A DNA stretch of 64,000 nucleotides. It comes from Phoronis australis. Its lineage: Eukaryota; Phoronida; Phoronidae. The notes under the pieces were generated by a model, which did no database searches, was not told the DNA's origin, and saw only the letters and a program-made list of their open reading frames with translations. The position numbers and the translations under genes are program-made. This document shows, piece after piece, positions 47,801 to 59,700 of the stretch. The number at the start of each line of letters is the position of its first letter. Position 1 is the first letter of the stretch. Location: contig NMRA01000017.1 of NCBI GenBank assembly GCA_002633005.1, forward strand, positions 829,740 through 893,739. The letters run 5' to 3'.

Positions 47801-50800
47801 ATTTTCCCTATTTAAATAAGATCGACTTCATGGCAGACGTAGTTCATTTCTACTCGCCAACAACGCTTCTTTAGCTCCTTCAGCTTCTGTCGTGTCATTG
47901 TCACTTCATCGTCTTGGTGCATCTTGGAGGCTAGTCGCGCATGTCTAAACTGTTGTAGTCGGCATGAGTAAAAATAAACCTTTTTAGTCACTTGAAGTTG
48001 ATCTATATTTCTAAACGCTTTCACAACAATGGGTATTGTAAAACGCCTTCACAACAATGGGTTTAGACGTGTCTCAGACTTGAAAAAACTGTATCTTGAT
48101 CAAACATAACTTATTTTGTCAAACAATTTTCTGATCACATTTTGTCTGTTCCTCCTCACTAAAACACTCCTCCAGATGGCAGTCCAGTTAGTCACTTGCA
48201 AGAATTGTCACAAGGTGGCAGCACTTTACAGTGTAATAACTTATTAAGTGGCAAAAAGGCCTCTGCATATATATTAGAGCATAAGCACTATATTTTGTAT
48301 GCTCTCATTACCTGCGGCTAAAATATTCAACATGTAACTCTGTCTGGCCGCTAATGCTTTGTGTGTAAAGAATCGTGATATTGAGAAAATAGAAACTAAC
48401 CACCTGGTATGGATGTTTGAAATGCAACAAAAATTCTTGATCTAATTTATTGTGTTACAGAACTAACCTGTCTGAGTTACAAGAGCGCTACATGTCCCTG
48501 TCAGCAGAAGAGGCAGCCAGTAGAGATATTCCATTGCTGTTCATATCCTTCCCATCCACGAAGGACCCCACTTGGGAAGAACGCTACCCAGGTTGGTTAA
48601 TCGGTCCACAAGGGTATGGCTGTCATTGACATTGTGTGGCGTGCCCATCAGATGCTAAGGATCATAGTCTCGTGTTACTTTGTTTAGTTTTAAGAATGTT
48701 TTGTAATAAAATCTAGTGTTAGTTTGACAGTGTGTTTTTAACTAATTCTCTGCGTTTCCTAATTTGAAACCCAATCCACATGGGCACTAGATGATATTAA
48801 GTTTTTTATTTGCTAATGGTTTTATTTGATTGAATGAGATGATGTATGATATGCAGTCGGTACTTAGTAATTATTCCCAAACCCCCTTGATGGCTTGTTT
48901 ATCAATTCTGTTTGAGAACACTTCTTTTTGTTTGTTATATTTGCTGTTAAGGAGAAAAACAAAAATAGAGACCCACCAGTCAATTGGAAATGAGCTCTTG
49001 TCTTTTCGGAGAAGTTTTTACAGTTGGTTGTTGCTTTACACGATTCTGTTCAAGTTGACTGTCATTGTAGTGTAGCTTCAGCCACTGAGCGACTGTGGTT
49101 GTTGGGGGAATTCTAGACATTGTACCAAATTCCAGTTCGCTGAAATGATAAGCCTTTGGAAGAGCAAATGTGTGTCAAGAAGGTTATTTTTAACGCTAGA
49201 CCTTGTTCATTGTGGTTTTGAGTTCACAAGTCCTGTTGAACACTTGGTTTTTTTGTTACAACCTTTGTTCGACAGGTCGATCTGTGTGTACTGTTGTGAC
49301 TCTGGCTAAATGGGATTGGTTCAAAGAATGGAAGGACAAGCAGGTATTGAAGAGGGGAGATGATTATGAGAGTCTCAAGGGGTCCTTTGCCAGCAAGATG
49401 TGGGACCAGGTCTGTGGACACTTCCCCCAACTGAAGGACAAGGTGAGGGTCAAAGGTTATTCCATAGGCCAGACCACCAAATTTTACCAGAAACTTGACT
49501 TCAAAATTTATTCTTTGCGTTCCGTGAAATTTTGAAAGACTACTTGAAGTGTGCCCCGCGATGGATTTATTTTTTAGTCTAGTCATGGGTAAAGTTTGGT
49601 GGTTACAGACAAAGTGTTTGTTTTTAGTCAATAAAATGGAAACAAAACTGGGCTGCATTGTGTAGACTGAAAACATTAGCCATGTACTTGTGCCGAGAAA
49701 TCCTCACCAGTGTAATGGAAACAATGCATTCCATCCCATAATTTATGAATTTCCTCCCATAATTCAACATTCCAACCTCACCGGACAATCATTTTATTAG
49801 CTGCCATTTTGCTCGGTCTTTCATGGTAAGGTCTTGACCATGTGATTTTGCACAGTGTTGCATGATCTTGCCTTTTTTCTAGAAACTTAAGTCTGTGGAA
49901 CACGCCTTCAGTGAAGAAAGGACACCAGTTAATGTTGCATTTCAGTTTGTAGGTCAAAGGATGTCATGTAAGTTTTGAATAAGTTAACCAAGTTGTGCTC
50001 ATACTGTAAGACGGGACAATATCTTGTGGAACGCAAGGCAGTGCAAAATATTTCCGAGGGAATGAAAAAAATTTAAAAGAGAATGCAAAAGTTTTGCAAG
50101 GGAACGCAAAATATTTGTGAGGGAACACAAAATTTTTGTGAGGGAATGCAAAAATCTTGAATTTTTTTCGCATCATGTCCTTTTAGATGCTCTGTATGAT
50201 AATTATATTTTAGCATTCTTTGTACTTCACAAAAATGTTGAACATTTGTCCAAAGGCAAAAGCCATTGGCTAAAAGTAATTCATATTCATTACTTTACGA
50301 CATATTGAAAGATCTGTTTTATATCATGACAGGATGACTACATGAGCCTGGGCACTCCAGTGAGCAACACACACTACATCGGATCACCCAAAGGTGAGAT
50401 CTATGGCATTGATCACACTGTGAAGCGGTTTTCACCTGATGCTGCGATGACGATGAGACCTGACACAGGTATTCGTGGCCTAAAGCTGACAGGTAGGAAT
50501 CGGTCAATTTATACTCTTGTCTGATGCTTTCGTATTCAGTCACTTAAAGAAGATTTCAATAGACTATGCATAATTTATGGTTAAGTTGGACCTTATTGAC
50601 ATGTTTGTAGATTGAGCCAAATATTAACAAGACTGTATATTTTAAGTCGGTAAATGTTTATTGTCTGACTGAAAATTTTATTATTTTGTTCTAGTCAAGG
50701 TCAGTCAAGGTCAGAGCTTAGTCAAGGTTGGGACTTGTACCAAATTTTAGAAAGAGGCAATACCAATGATTACCTCACAAAAGATTATTCACCTCTATCA

Positions 50801-52113
50801 GTCGATGTTTTACACTATTGAGCAACACGAAAACATTACATCAGTGTTTCTTTTCTACAATGAACTTCCTATTTTCAGGCTGTTCATATGAAATCCGGTG
50901 TCCGATATTTCTGAGAGAAATATAATGAACGCCAAAATTGCCCATGTCCCAGTCTTCAAAACCACGAAAATTCAATTTTAGCTTGTTTTTGTGTTCCAAA
51001 AGGTAGAGACCGTTTCAAAATAGACAACTTTTATCGCAAAACATTAACCTCTTCATTAAATGCAGTGCCAGTAGTCTATGTTTAGTATGGTGAACTCTAC
51101 CAAAAGGTCACAAGGTCAATTCATGGCTGAGCACTAGTTATGCAGCTGCGGTGCTCCAGTTGACATAGTTGTATGAATGAGTAGCAGGCATAGATGGGAA
51201 CTAACCTGCAATGGACTGCTGTCCCATTCAGTGTTAATGGAAATGTTAACACACATCACATCTAATCACATACTGGGTTTTTCACAACGTAAAACTGTTC
51301 CCCTGTGCCACCCACTTTGAAGCCAAGGCAACTCTTGGTACAGGTAGGTTGCGTTACAAGTCATCGGCAGACTTTTATGCAGCGTTTGTCCAAATGGACG
51401 CCCTAGCACTAATATGGATGCCCTGACAAGGACGCCCAATGTATCATTCGGAAGCCCACTGTCAATAGGAACCTTTCAAGTTTGGACTCGCACATTGTAA
51501 TGAATACTAGGAAGCCTCTGAAGTCTCACAGTGGGGTCTCTTTTTTCAAAGCAGGAAGAAATATACAATGTACATACAAAGTATATACAATGTTGCTGTG
51601 CTCACACTTAGTTGATAGCATTGTAGAAGTCTTAGTCTACAGTTTTTTTAGTGAAAATGCTCACTACAGAAGGCTGTGTCGTAAACTTAGATTTACAAAC
51701 CTTGGTCTATGCATTTTTTGTAAAAAAATCTGTGTGTTTGGGGGGATTGCTGGGGGTGGGGGGTTACGCGTCGGAATCATGGACGTCCTGGAATATTGGG
51801 AACCCCATTTTGGACACCCTATTTTCGAAATCCTGGATATATAAAGGCCTGGTCATCGGTCCCACGTATTCTGCCCCCATTCCTTCCTGAAAATTCCATT
51901 GTTTGTACTGTAATGTGCTTGCTGATTTAGAATAACCTTTTAGACAGTATTGATTCAAAAATGCTTACAGGTCAGGATGTGTTGTGCTGTGGTTTCTCTG
52001 GTGCCATGTATGGGGGCTTATTGTGTGCAGCCGATGTCCTGCACAGGAATCTACTGAAAGACCTTATGTCACTGAAGAAACAAATTGACAAGCGCAGCAA
52101 AAAGAACAACTAG
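35860..52113 (+). CDS. RETSAT: Retinol saturase (all-trans-retinol 13,14-reductase), twelve exons
   Basis: Exons 35860-36079, 38008-38190, 38845-38954, 39727-39861, 40337-40538, 40921-41118, 42026-42145, 43674-43800, 48461-48591, 49276-49442, 50333-50492 and 51971-52113. All have GT-AG borders and their phases agree; the sum is 1,896 nt, or 631 residues (human RETSAT is about 610). The family is an ER-associated FAD flavoprotein that saturates the 13-14 double bond of retinol. Residues 17-38 form a hydrophobic anchor. The dinucleotide-binding motif is VIGSGMGGL (about 88-96), followed by [10 protein letters not shown]. Conserved blocks follow in order: [70 protein letters not shown] with [11 protein letters not shown], and the C-terminal LTGQDV. 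The tail KRSKKNN is a possible dilysine-type retrieval signal. ATG at 35860 was chosen because it opens the anchor. Confidence 0.93.
36510..36660 (-). mobile_element. tRNA-derived SINE, copy 1 (retinol saturase intron 1)
   Basis: The minus strand contains a tRNA-like run with AATGGTTAGCACGC (A-box region) and GCTGGTTCGATTTC (B-box), then GAGGTCGGGTAATCT. A second copy lies at 36897-37045 in the same orientation, including matching outer sequence (CAGAGGCTCAT, GATTCACCGGAAGCACTTT). Confidence 0.75.
36897..37045 (-). mobile_element. tRNA-derived SINE, copy 2 (retinol saturase intron 1)
   Basis: Closely similar to 36510-36660. The B-box is intact here as GGTTCGATTCCC. The pair spans about 390 bases start to start in direct orientation, so one may derive from local duplication of the other instead of an independent insertion. 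Confidence 0.75.
42895..43530. repeat. 21-bp minisatellite, about 29 units, in retinol saturase intron 7
   Basis: The unit is GTCTTACCTTTAGAATCATTT with one- or two-base variants, interrupted near 43290 and 43345. Because 21 is a multiple of three and the unit lacks a stop, the minus strand stays open as a 7-residue MILKVRQ repeat. This is a by-product of the array, not a gene. It ends about 145 bases before the next exon acceptor. Confidence 0.95.
44188..44471 (-). repeat. BEL/Pao 3' LTR
   Basis: 284 bases, with TG and CA termini on the minus strand. Shares long blocks with 47951-48267 in order (ACTTGAAGTTGATCT, TTTTGTCAAACAA, TTTCTGATCACATT, CAGTCCAGT, AGTCACTTGCAAGAAT). Confidence 0.85.
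44492..45261 (-). pseudogene. BEL/Pao integrase and C-terminal domain remnant
   Basis: Two broken frames. 45076-45261 contains [18 protein letters not shown], the junction between the integrase core and the downstream part in BEL/Pao polyproteins (usually TNFVGAERELREA). 44492-44755 contains [17 protein letters not shown] and [10 protein letters not shown], the hallmark of the DUF5641 tail. Frames are separated by stops and shifts. Confidence 0.8.
45490..46071 (-). pseudogene. BEL/Pao RNase H region remnant
   Basis: A 193-codon frame with the family sequence [16 protein letters not shown], then [18 protein letters not shown] and [11 protein letters not shown]. These are the characteristic RNase H-like and connecting segments of Pao-type polyproteins. 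The reverse transcriptase that should precede it is absent: it follows the gag remnant almost directly, so an internal deletion is inferred. Confidence 0.85.
46132..46681 (-). pseudogene. BEL/Pao gag-like remnant
   Basis: Two overlapping frames, 46325-46681 and 46132-46362, read as one interrupted gag. The first is hydrophilic with a helical start and an acidic [11 protein letters not shown] stretch. The second carries [17 protein letters not shown] and [16 protein letters not shown], which resemble the conserved gag segment (DUF1759-like) of BEL/Pao elements. A frameshift separates them. Confidence 0.6.
47535..47608. repeat. Perfectly centred hairpin of GCGT/TTACGC motifs
   Basis: Two arms of about 35 bases, GCGTGATATTACGCA on the left and TGCGTAATATCACGC on the right, are reverse complements with a few mismatches and a loop of about 4 bases. 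Similar GCGTNATATTACGC words extend from 47490 to 47640. It sits inside the BEL/Pao element, between the 5' LTR and the gag remnant. Confidence 0.8.
47951..48267 (-). repeat. BEL/Pao 5' LTR
   Basis: 317 bases. It is longer than the other LTR partly because of an internal repeat of about 28 bases (CCTTCACAACAATGGGT motif doubled near 48020-48065). The outer edge lies about 190 bases before retinol saturase exon 9. Confidence 0.85.
50040..50165. repeat. Short tandem repeat of about 24 bp in retinol saturase intron
   Basis: About five imperfect units of GAGGGAATGCAAAATATTTGT. The minus strand reads as a repetitive Phe/Pro/Lys frame, a by-product of the repeat. Confidence 0.75.
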
Positions 52114-52270
52114 CTCGCATACAAAGTTTTATGGTACCGATGATCTTCATCAAGTCATATAATTTGGAATGAGAATTTGGATTGATAAGGGTAGTGTAAA
52201 TTATCTATGATGTGAACAACGATAGTACATGACATCCAAGGTATTTAGAAGTGGGTTTGAGTGAGAGATC

Positions 52271-52276
52271 AATAAA
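52271..52276 (+). terminator. Retinol saturase poly(A) signal
   Basis: AATAAA 158 bases after the TAG stop, with a second AATAAA at 52353-52358. Either could direct cleavage; nothing else nearby competes. Confidence 0.55.
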
Positions 52277-52359
52277 GAGCAACAAAAATAGCATCCTAAA
52301 TAATGTTTAGCAGTACCGTGGATCATTACACTGCATGGTGTAATTTGCCTGCAATAAAG

Positions 52360-55300
52360 CAGTTAAGTTAGCTTGGATATGCAACAATAATGTATGAAGG
52401 CATTCACTTAGTTTTGGGGGCTAAAGTGACAGTTGGCCATTTAAGAGAACAAAGTTTGTGTTGCTTTACATGTTAATAAGCTTATTATAAGTTATTGTAC
52501 ATTTCAATTATGATGACAAATACAATGTCGAGAACAAAAAGTATGTGCGATTCGAGAGTCTTTCACTGCTCTCTGATAATAATGCTCAAATCTAGTGTGA
52601 GGGTGGAAGTGTCTCGTGTTCTGAAAAACGTAATATCTTCATTACATTGCGTGTAAATTTTGTGACAAGTTGTTGCAGTCATTGCGTAGTGGTGCGTAAG
52701 AAGGTGATTTTGTAAATTTTTACTTGTTGTGCACTGTAAATAACGGAGACGTGGAGTAATATGTTGACAAACCTTTGAGAATTAAATGCTAAGAAAATAC
52801 CATTGGTTTTTAATATAATGGTTTATACTTCGTAACTTAATGTGTAAAGTAGCAATGGTGATAGTCTTAAGGAGTGGATATTGTAAAATTTTCCAGAATT
52901 GTTTAATCGGAAAACTTTCAATGATGGCCAATGATCATTTAATTGTAAAGGTAAAAACAGTTACAAGTAATATTACCTCAGGTCACTTCAAAGTTTGGTT
53001 TCTGCTCAAGGATGCAAAGTGTACATATAATCTCCTTGTAGAGTTTCAACTCCAGACCAAAGCAGTTTCCAAGATCATATAACCTACTGTTTAGAAGCAT
53101 TCTGGTGATATTTTGTTTCAACTTGCAAGTCATAACTAAATTAATGTGCCCTGGTTACGAAAGCCCAGTGGAACTACTTTCATCAACAGGTAGTTTTAAA
53201 CTAAATTGCCTTTGTCTAATATTTATGGTAGTTTTTTGCTAATAAAACCAAACAACTATTCCAACATAAATTTTTATAGAAATTGAATTTCAGAAGTCAA
53301 ACGGATAAAAAAATCACCCGTTTTAGTCCACCAAAGTTTAAAAAATTCTTTCAGCCAGTATTTTATTGCCCTGATATCTTCTCCAATGTGGCAATTGCCC
53401 TGCTCCTCACAAAACAAGCTTGATCAGTAGTCCTAACATCAAGGGATTCAGTCAACTTTGATCTGTGTACAAATGTTTTTTCTGCCAAGTTTCTTAAAGT
53501 TTATTCCATTTTGTGCACGCACAGTCTGGGTTATGCCATCTTCCTCGTCTACTGGATTCGGTGTTGTAACTTCAAACCCCCTGGATGAGCATTCATGAAA
53601 TTTTGCAGACGTGTTACAATCGTAGATTGGGCAGTACAAGCGAATTTTTGGACATGTCCAAGTACCGTGTGTTCCCTGGTGGCAACTTTACTTTTTACCA
53701 TTGCCTTTGTCTTTGCAGTTCCTCAACAGATTTCCGTGAAATTTGGCAAACGGGTATCTATTTAAGAAATGCTGCCTTATCATGTTCAGAATGTATTTGA
53801 CCTATTCTGTACCACCTCAAGGACGAGTATGGAAATTGGTGTATATCTTCTGCTGAGAAGAGGATTTTTGGACACCTCAGACTACTGTAGTGCCACTGTA
53901 TTTCACGAACCCCGTGCAAGAACTTCGTTAAATTTGACAAGTATATTTCTAAGAAAGTGGCAACGGATGGTGTTCAATATGCCCCCTATTGACAATTTTA
54001 TTTTTTATGACTGTCTTCGTAGTTTCTTGTCGGATTTCGCAAATAGGTTTCTCATAAAGGCGGGATGGCATGTTCCCATTTTCGGACAGATGATGTGCAT
54101 TATGCACCACCTAATGGTCATTTTTGTTATTTTCGGTTCTGCTTTTCGTCTTCTTTCTCATTACCCAACAAACCACTATAAGGATCATTGTGAATGTCTT
54201 CTTACTGTAAAGAGCTGACAATAATTTTCAGTTGATTCCGACTACTGTACCACAGTAGCAGTTTTGTTTTGTTTCTCATCTGTAGCGATATACGTTGAAC
54301 CTCTTGCTAAATTTGACTGAACGTGGCAACAGATGGTGACTTTCGCACAGATGCGATTACCATTGTGCCCCAAAGTGACAATTTAATTTTTTTACGTTTT
54401 CCTCCGTTCAGAGTTCTTGATGGATTTTCATGAAACATGGCACTTAGGTCTTGGTCATATCGTGCCCACGACATTTTTCTCAGATCAGTCAATAGCCATC
54501 TGTGATTTTGACGCAGACATGGGTTCTCCAACTATTATTCAGATGAACAACGAGCTATACCAAAGTTCTTATGACTGACTATATTATGACATAATTCAAC
54601 AAGAAAATTTATCCACCAGCTGTCAATCACAAAAGTATACATTTCTCATTAGAGCAACAGACAAAAAATCTTATAAATAAACAATTAGGTAAGAGGGTTA
54701 AGCTCGTCCTACACAGGCACTAACCTAACAATATTATGCAAAAATTTTCACTTATTAACACATTAGGGAAATTGTTTACAATCAACAAAAACGTGCTACT
54801 TAAAAGCATATTAAAACACCATTGACACCTGCTTGGGTGCTGAATCTATAAATCTGAAATCGGACTAGGTCGGATTTAAAAGATAACCAATTAACACAAG
54901 ATGCACAATTGGCACACTAATTTGCACCAGTTTACCGGAACAGTGCCATGTAATTTATCAAATTTCAAGTCAGACTTAGGGTACAAAGAACACACCGTCA
55001 GGCCATGGCAGAGTCTTGAACTGCTTTTCATTGACTAACTACACTACAACTAAAACACCAATAGATGGCACCATTGCATGCCTACAACTTGTAGAGCTTG
55101 AAAAGCTTGTACTTTTTCTTGAAAATACAGGGCAACTAAGAAACTTCTTTTACAATGAGGAAGACTTTTTGAGTGTTACATGCAATAATGAACCGTGTAG
55201 AAATCAGGTCACCTGCACTGCCTTGTCTTTGCTAATGAAAGTCGCATTTTTCCCTAATGTATTTAGCTGGCTAAAACTCTAATTGGGCCTTTAACTCTCA

Positions 55301-56742
55301 TAAAACCAGTCTTAAAATTCCCATTACAATGTAAGGTTTAATTTGTTTTCTGTTACCAACAACACAAAATCTTCAACAGGTCAAAAAACTAGGCAGAAAA
55401 TTGTTGAATTAGGTCCAGTTGCCCAACCTTGAAATTCAAAAATGGCCCGCAGGGACTTCTATTCAAAAGTAAGTCACATCCTGCGACACAACCATGGCTA
55501 TTTCATGCAAGATCACCAGTTGGTTGAGGCTCTTCAGTTAAGAATGTGATGGCTACGCAAAGGGAAATTAAGCAGAGGTCAAAATCTTTTGGAAGTATTT
55601 AAAACAAAACAATACTGAGTTATCCTCATTGGCTATCAAAAGGTTGTAACAAGTTCGATAACACATTGCAGTCAGCTAAACAGCAAGGGTTGGGTAATCC
55701 ACAACGGCTATGGGGAAAGAACACCCGCCTCATACCATATGAACCACTGAGTGACACAGTGAGGAAGACGTAATGGTTTCACCTCTCAGTTTTAGCTAAA
55801 ATTGCCAGGCAGGAACAGGCGTTAAGGACCTTCTCCATACACGTAAAACAAAATAAAAGACAACCTTTTAAATTAATATCACATACTTAAAAACATTATG
55901 ACGGAAAAGAATAGTCCGACCTATAAAATCCCACAGTTATTGTCTATTACTTAAACCGAGTGAACATTAACTTTTGTTTTCCCTAACATGATCTACTATG
56001 CAATAATAACTACATAATTCAAAACACTAAGTTGCACTGACGCAAGCATTTTTCTAACATTGTAACACAAATATTTTTGGAACACAAAACTGTGCGTGGC
56101 CACAAATAGCTGCCTATCCACCTACCTATCAACCGACACATCCCACAGGAGAGATGGCAGGGTGAGGGAAATGAGACATTAATTTCAAACCTGCATTCCA
56201 CCCTGTTTAGCGTGCCAAAAAACAAATGACAATTTAGGCCTTTTACACTCATAAAATCAGTCTTGCAATATTCCTTCCATGACGGGATTCTATTTTCGTT
56301 ACCAACAACTAGAGAACACAACTATTTCAGAAGAACAAGGAAATCTCAGATGCGCAAAAGTGTCCGAGAATTTATATACACAAGACTGCTCGTTACTAAA
56401 GATAATTTCTATTAAATTATTTCTAGAATACGATGCACTCATCATAACTTGGATAAACCAGCAATTGTGAAGTTGCAGTGTATGACCAAATTTCGGTCTT
56501 AAAATCACTTTCATGAAGATAGAATCACGTAAGAATATGAACATAGAAAAATGAATTCACACACAAATGACAAAAACATGTTTAACTTAATAAATCAGTG
56601 TTAAAACCAATAACTTAAGACATAATTGCCTGGTCATGGATGTTAACGTTCAAATGCAACCACTAGTGTTCAAGAGCATTAGACCTTCTGACCTCTTTGT
56701 ACTTCTGTGGTCATGTGACCAATATTTCTGTGGTCATGTTAC
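52360..56742. other. Intergenic between convergent genes
   Basis: Retinol saturase ends on one side and the receptor gene ends on the other, so this stretch lies between two 3' ends. No gene is recognised. 55285-55380 and 56236-56330 are diverged copies of one another (CATAAAA.CAGTCTT, then TTACCAACAAC). Confidence 0.5.
53520..54540. repeat. Diverged tandem-like repeats built on GATTTCGTGAAATTTGGCA
   Basis: The phrase recurs in degraded form near 53588, 53725, 53915, 54030 and 54420, each time followed by a similar trailing phrase. Spacing is irregular, about 130-390 bases. Open frames of up to 149 codons across it do not resemble any protein family I know. Confidence 0.5.
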
Positions 56743-59700
56743 CTAGTAACCACCATAGACAACGTTTGACTTATGACTCTGACTGTGACTGCTAAGTAAC
56801 GCTTCACTTGCACTTGTATTTTTGCGCTCCTCAGCTCGTCTGTAGCACTTTCTCAGGTTCCAGCCGGAGATGATTACCAGAAGGACAAAGGCTAAAGCAA
56901 CACAAATACCATCCGATTGTTATTATGCAGGAAAATATAATCACTGTTAACCAAAAACTACCAAAACTTCCCGAGCAATATTGAGCTTACTCTCTAAATT
57001 TAGCACCACATTAAAGGTCTTTTCTGACCTGGTGGCTCATACATAAGTTATAGTATTCCATCAAATAATAGCAATAGAATAATAAAATACATATAGTCCA
57101 TTATGTTGAATTATTTGTTGAAGAGCTGACCATACATTGAAAGGAGTATGAACCTGTTGAACAACAGCGTTTGAACTAGTTATCGAAAACCGAAACACCG
57201 TATATGTTTTTCTGTAATTACAGAAAGTATCCTTCAGAACTGAAATCCCAAAAATCTACGGTGTTTGCCATTTTGAACTTCGTAACACTCAGTGTTTTGT
57301 TTAATGAAATGCACTTGCCTAGTAACCAATGTTCCATTAACAAAATTTTGATAACTTATCATCATGATCATGTACAAACTGGCAGAACACAATGTCATGC
57401 AAAAAAATAACGAATGGCCTACACCCACAGAAATAGCCTATAATAATTATACAAATAAAAGGCCATGCTTAGGGCTGTTCCAGCAAAATCTGTGTGGGAG
57501 GGGGGAAGGCAACTGAAATAAAAATTTATGGGTGGTTGCGTTTGATTTAAATTCAAAATGGCTGGTGGCCGTACTTCAAAAAAATAAAAATTTACAGGTC
57601 GTTGTTGTTTCATTGGACCATAAATGTTTGATGGTGGGTAATTTTAGTAAATTTTATAAACAATCTGCACAGAATCAAAAACTGAAACAAAAATGCAACT
57701 TGCAAAAATCTCCGACTTTTTCACTCCCTCCGATCTCCTCATCGGCATGCCCATAACACCATTTAACCACAGGTGCTCGAATTTCTTGATGGCTAATAAC
57801 AATATATAAGAAACATATGTTTTCTTAGTAATGAATGACGTTAGTGGCGATGGAGGAACAGATAAACTCAAGCGCCTGTGCAGTCAACCACAAGAACAAA
57901 AAAAAATTATGGGTGGTTGCATTTCAAACTTATAAAAAATTACGGGTGGTAGGCTGAAGAAATAAATGAAAATATGGGTGGTGGGTGCGAAAAAAAGGTG
58001 CCTTCCCCCCTCCCATACAGATTTTACTGGAACAGCCCTTATATCTTCGGGTTTGCTGTCCGAGACTGGCAAGATGTCACTGTACTCTGACTAACTTACC
58101 AAATGAACAACCTCCAACAAGAACATAGAACACAGTAGTGTAGACACAGTGGTTCCTGATGACAGGGCTGATCTCAGTGAACGTGGGGCAATTAGACGGC
58201 CACATGGATCCCTTGGCACAGATCTGAGAACGTGGGCATGGGATGGGCGCCTTGTTAGGACTCTGAGGGAGAAGGGGTGAAAGGAAGCTAAGTAATACAA
58301 CATTACTGTAGCAATCACTACTTACCATACACCTAGCCAATATGTCAGCTCAAACAGAATGAAGATGCATTGAAAAAATGTTCACACAGGTTCTGTGAAA
58401 TGGACATAAATCAGACGAAATTTCCGATGTGAGGACAAAATACTTATTAAATGCGCTAGTACTAACAAAATCCAATTTCCTCACACTTGATCATATTTCG
58501 TTCTTTTCACCTCTTTGTAGCAAAGACGAAGTTCAGTTAAGGTGGCATACGACTTAAGTCGTCTGCCACCTTACGCTCACAGATTTTGACCTTATGATGT
58601 CATGTTATAACTACCGGTATTAGCAAACCAAATGATGCCAAAGACTTAAAAAGTGAAATTAAAAGTATACCTAGTCATCTGCACTAGGTGAAAAATGCAA
58701 TTAGTGGAGTGACAAGCAAAAAGTAAAACGTTGAATCAATTGAATAAACACACTTTTGAAGGACTAGATTTCCATTTAGTTAAATCATGTATAATTTCTG
58801 CAGACAAATTTGTTTGTGTGATTGACACACTTTTGAAGGACTAGATTTCCATTTAGTTAAATCATGTATAATTTCTGCAGACAAATTTGTTTGTGTGATT
58901 GCAATTTGAATGTGTATGGGTCAATACTTAATGTGCAAAGCAGGTGCAGCATGCACAACACTAAATCCTACACTTTCAATGTAAAGATTATTTTACAACC
59001 CTCGTCAGATTCATGATTGGTTTACTAACGACACTTAAAGCCTGTATGATTCATGTTACATCATGCTGCAAACATAAAAAAATCTTTCTGGCTCTTCCTA
59101 ACATTGTACTGCAGCTCAGGTCACAAATTTTTGTCTGACCGGTTGTCTGGCAGACTCCGACCAGACGAGCACGGGCCTGCAAGTTGTTGTTAGCTTGGTT
59201 TGTTTCTACTATGGTCATCATTTTCAACTGTTAAAAACAAATTTATCTATGTGTTTTGTTTATAACTGGGCGTTATAATATCATTCATTAAGGTTCACAA
59301 GTAATTCCTTGTGAATAGTAGATGGGCTTAACAAACTGCAAGAAATTTACGATGTTTGTGGTTGAAGTATTCAAGACTTCTATAAAGATGTTCAAAATTA
59401 GTCCTTACAACAGTAAAAGCTTACCACTTATGGAGAAAAATATTCACCAAAATTTTCTATATTGATTTTCAAACTTACAACATTGTAGTGAATGGTTACC
59501 ATTTCACAAAACATCCATTTGTCTTGTGATAGGTTAAGTATTAGAAAATGAAATTAAAACTGAAAGAAAAATGTGTATACTTGGTGTAAGTAATCTATGA
59601 AAATGAGAAAATAGAATTTTCCAATTGTCCACCACATCAAGTCGTACATTGGTGAGATTTCATTGTTCTCCAAACAATTCAGTTAAAATTGAAAGGGACT

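Larger units (their letters stand above)
44188..48267 (-). mobile_element. BEL/Pao LTR retrotransposon, internally deleted, antisense in retinol saturase intron 8
   Basis: Two direct repeats (44188-44471 and 47951-48267) bound coding debris typical of BEL/Pao. Both LTRs start on the minus strand with TG (TGTAGAGATC, TGCAGAGGCC) and end in CA (GACTACAACA). A purine-rich AAGGTGGTGGG abuts the inner edge of the 3' LTR, as expected for a polypurine tract. Flanks TATTT and TATAT could be a decayed 5-bp target duplication. From 5' to 3' the remnants are gag-like, the RNase H region, integrase and the C-terminal DUF5641-like domain. Most of protease and reverse transcriptase is missing. The LTRs differ by many substitutions and indels, so the insertion is old and inactive. 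Confidence 0.88.

Noticed and set aside
53769-54218. 149-codon plus-strand frame
   Set aside because: Lies across degraded repeats, with no recognisable fold or splice context.
56891-56925. Longer last exon of the receptor-like gene starting GGTATTTGT
   Set aside because: No AG acceptor precedes it and an in-frame TAA lies just upstream; the TTTAG at 56892-56896 gives the right phase and a clean helix.
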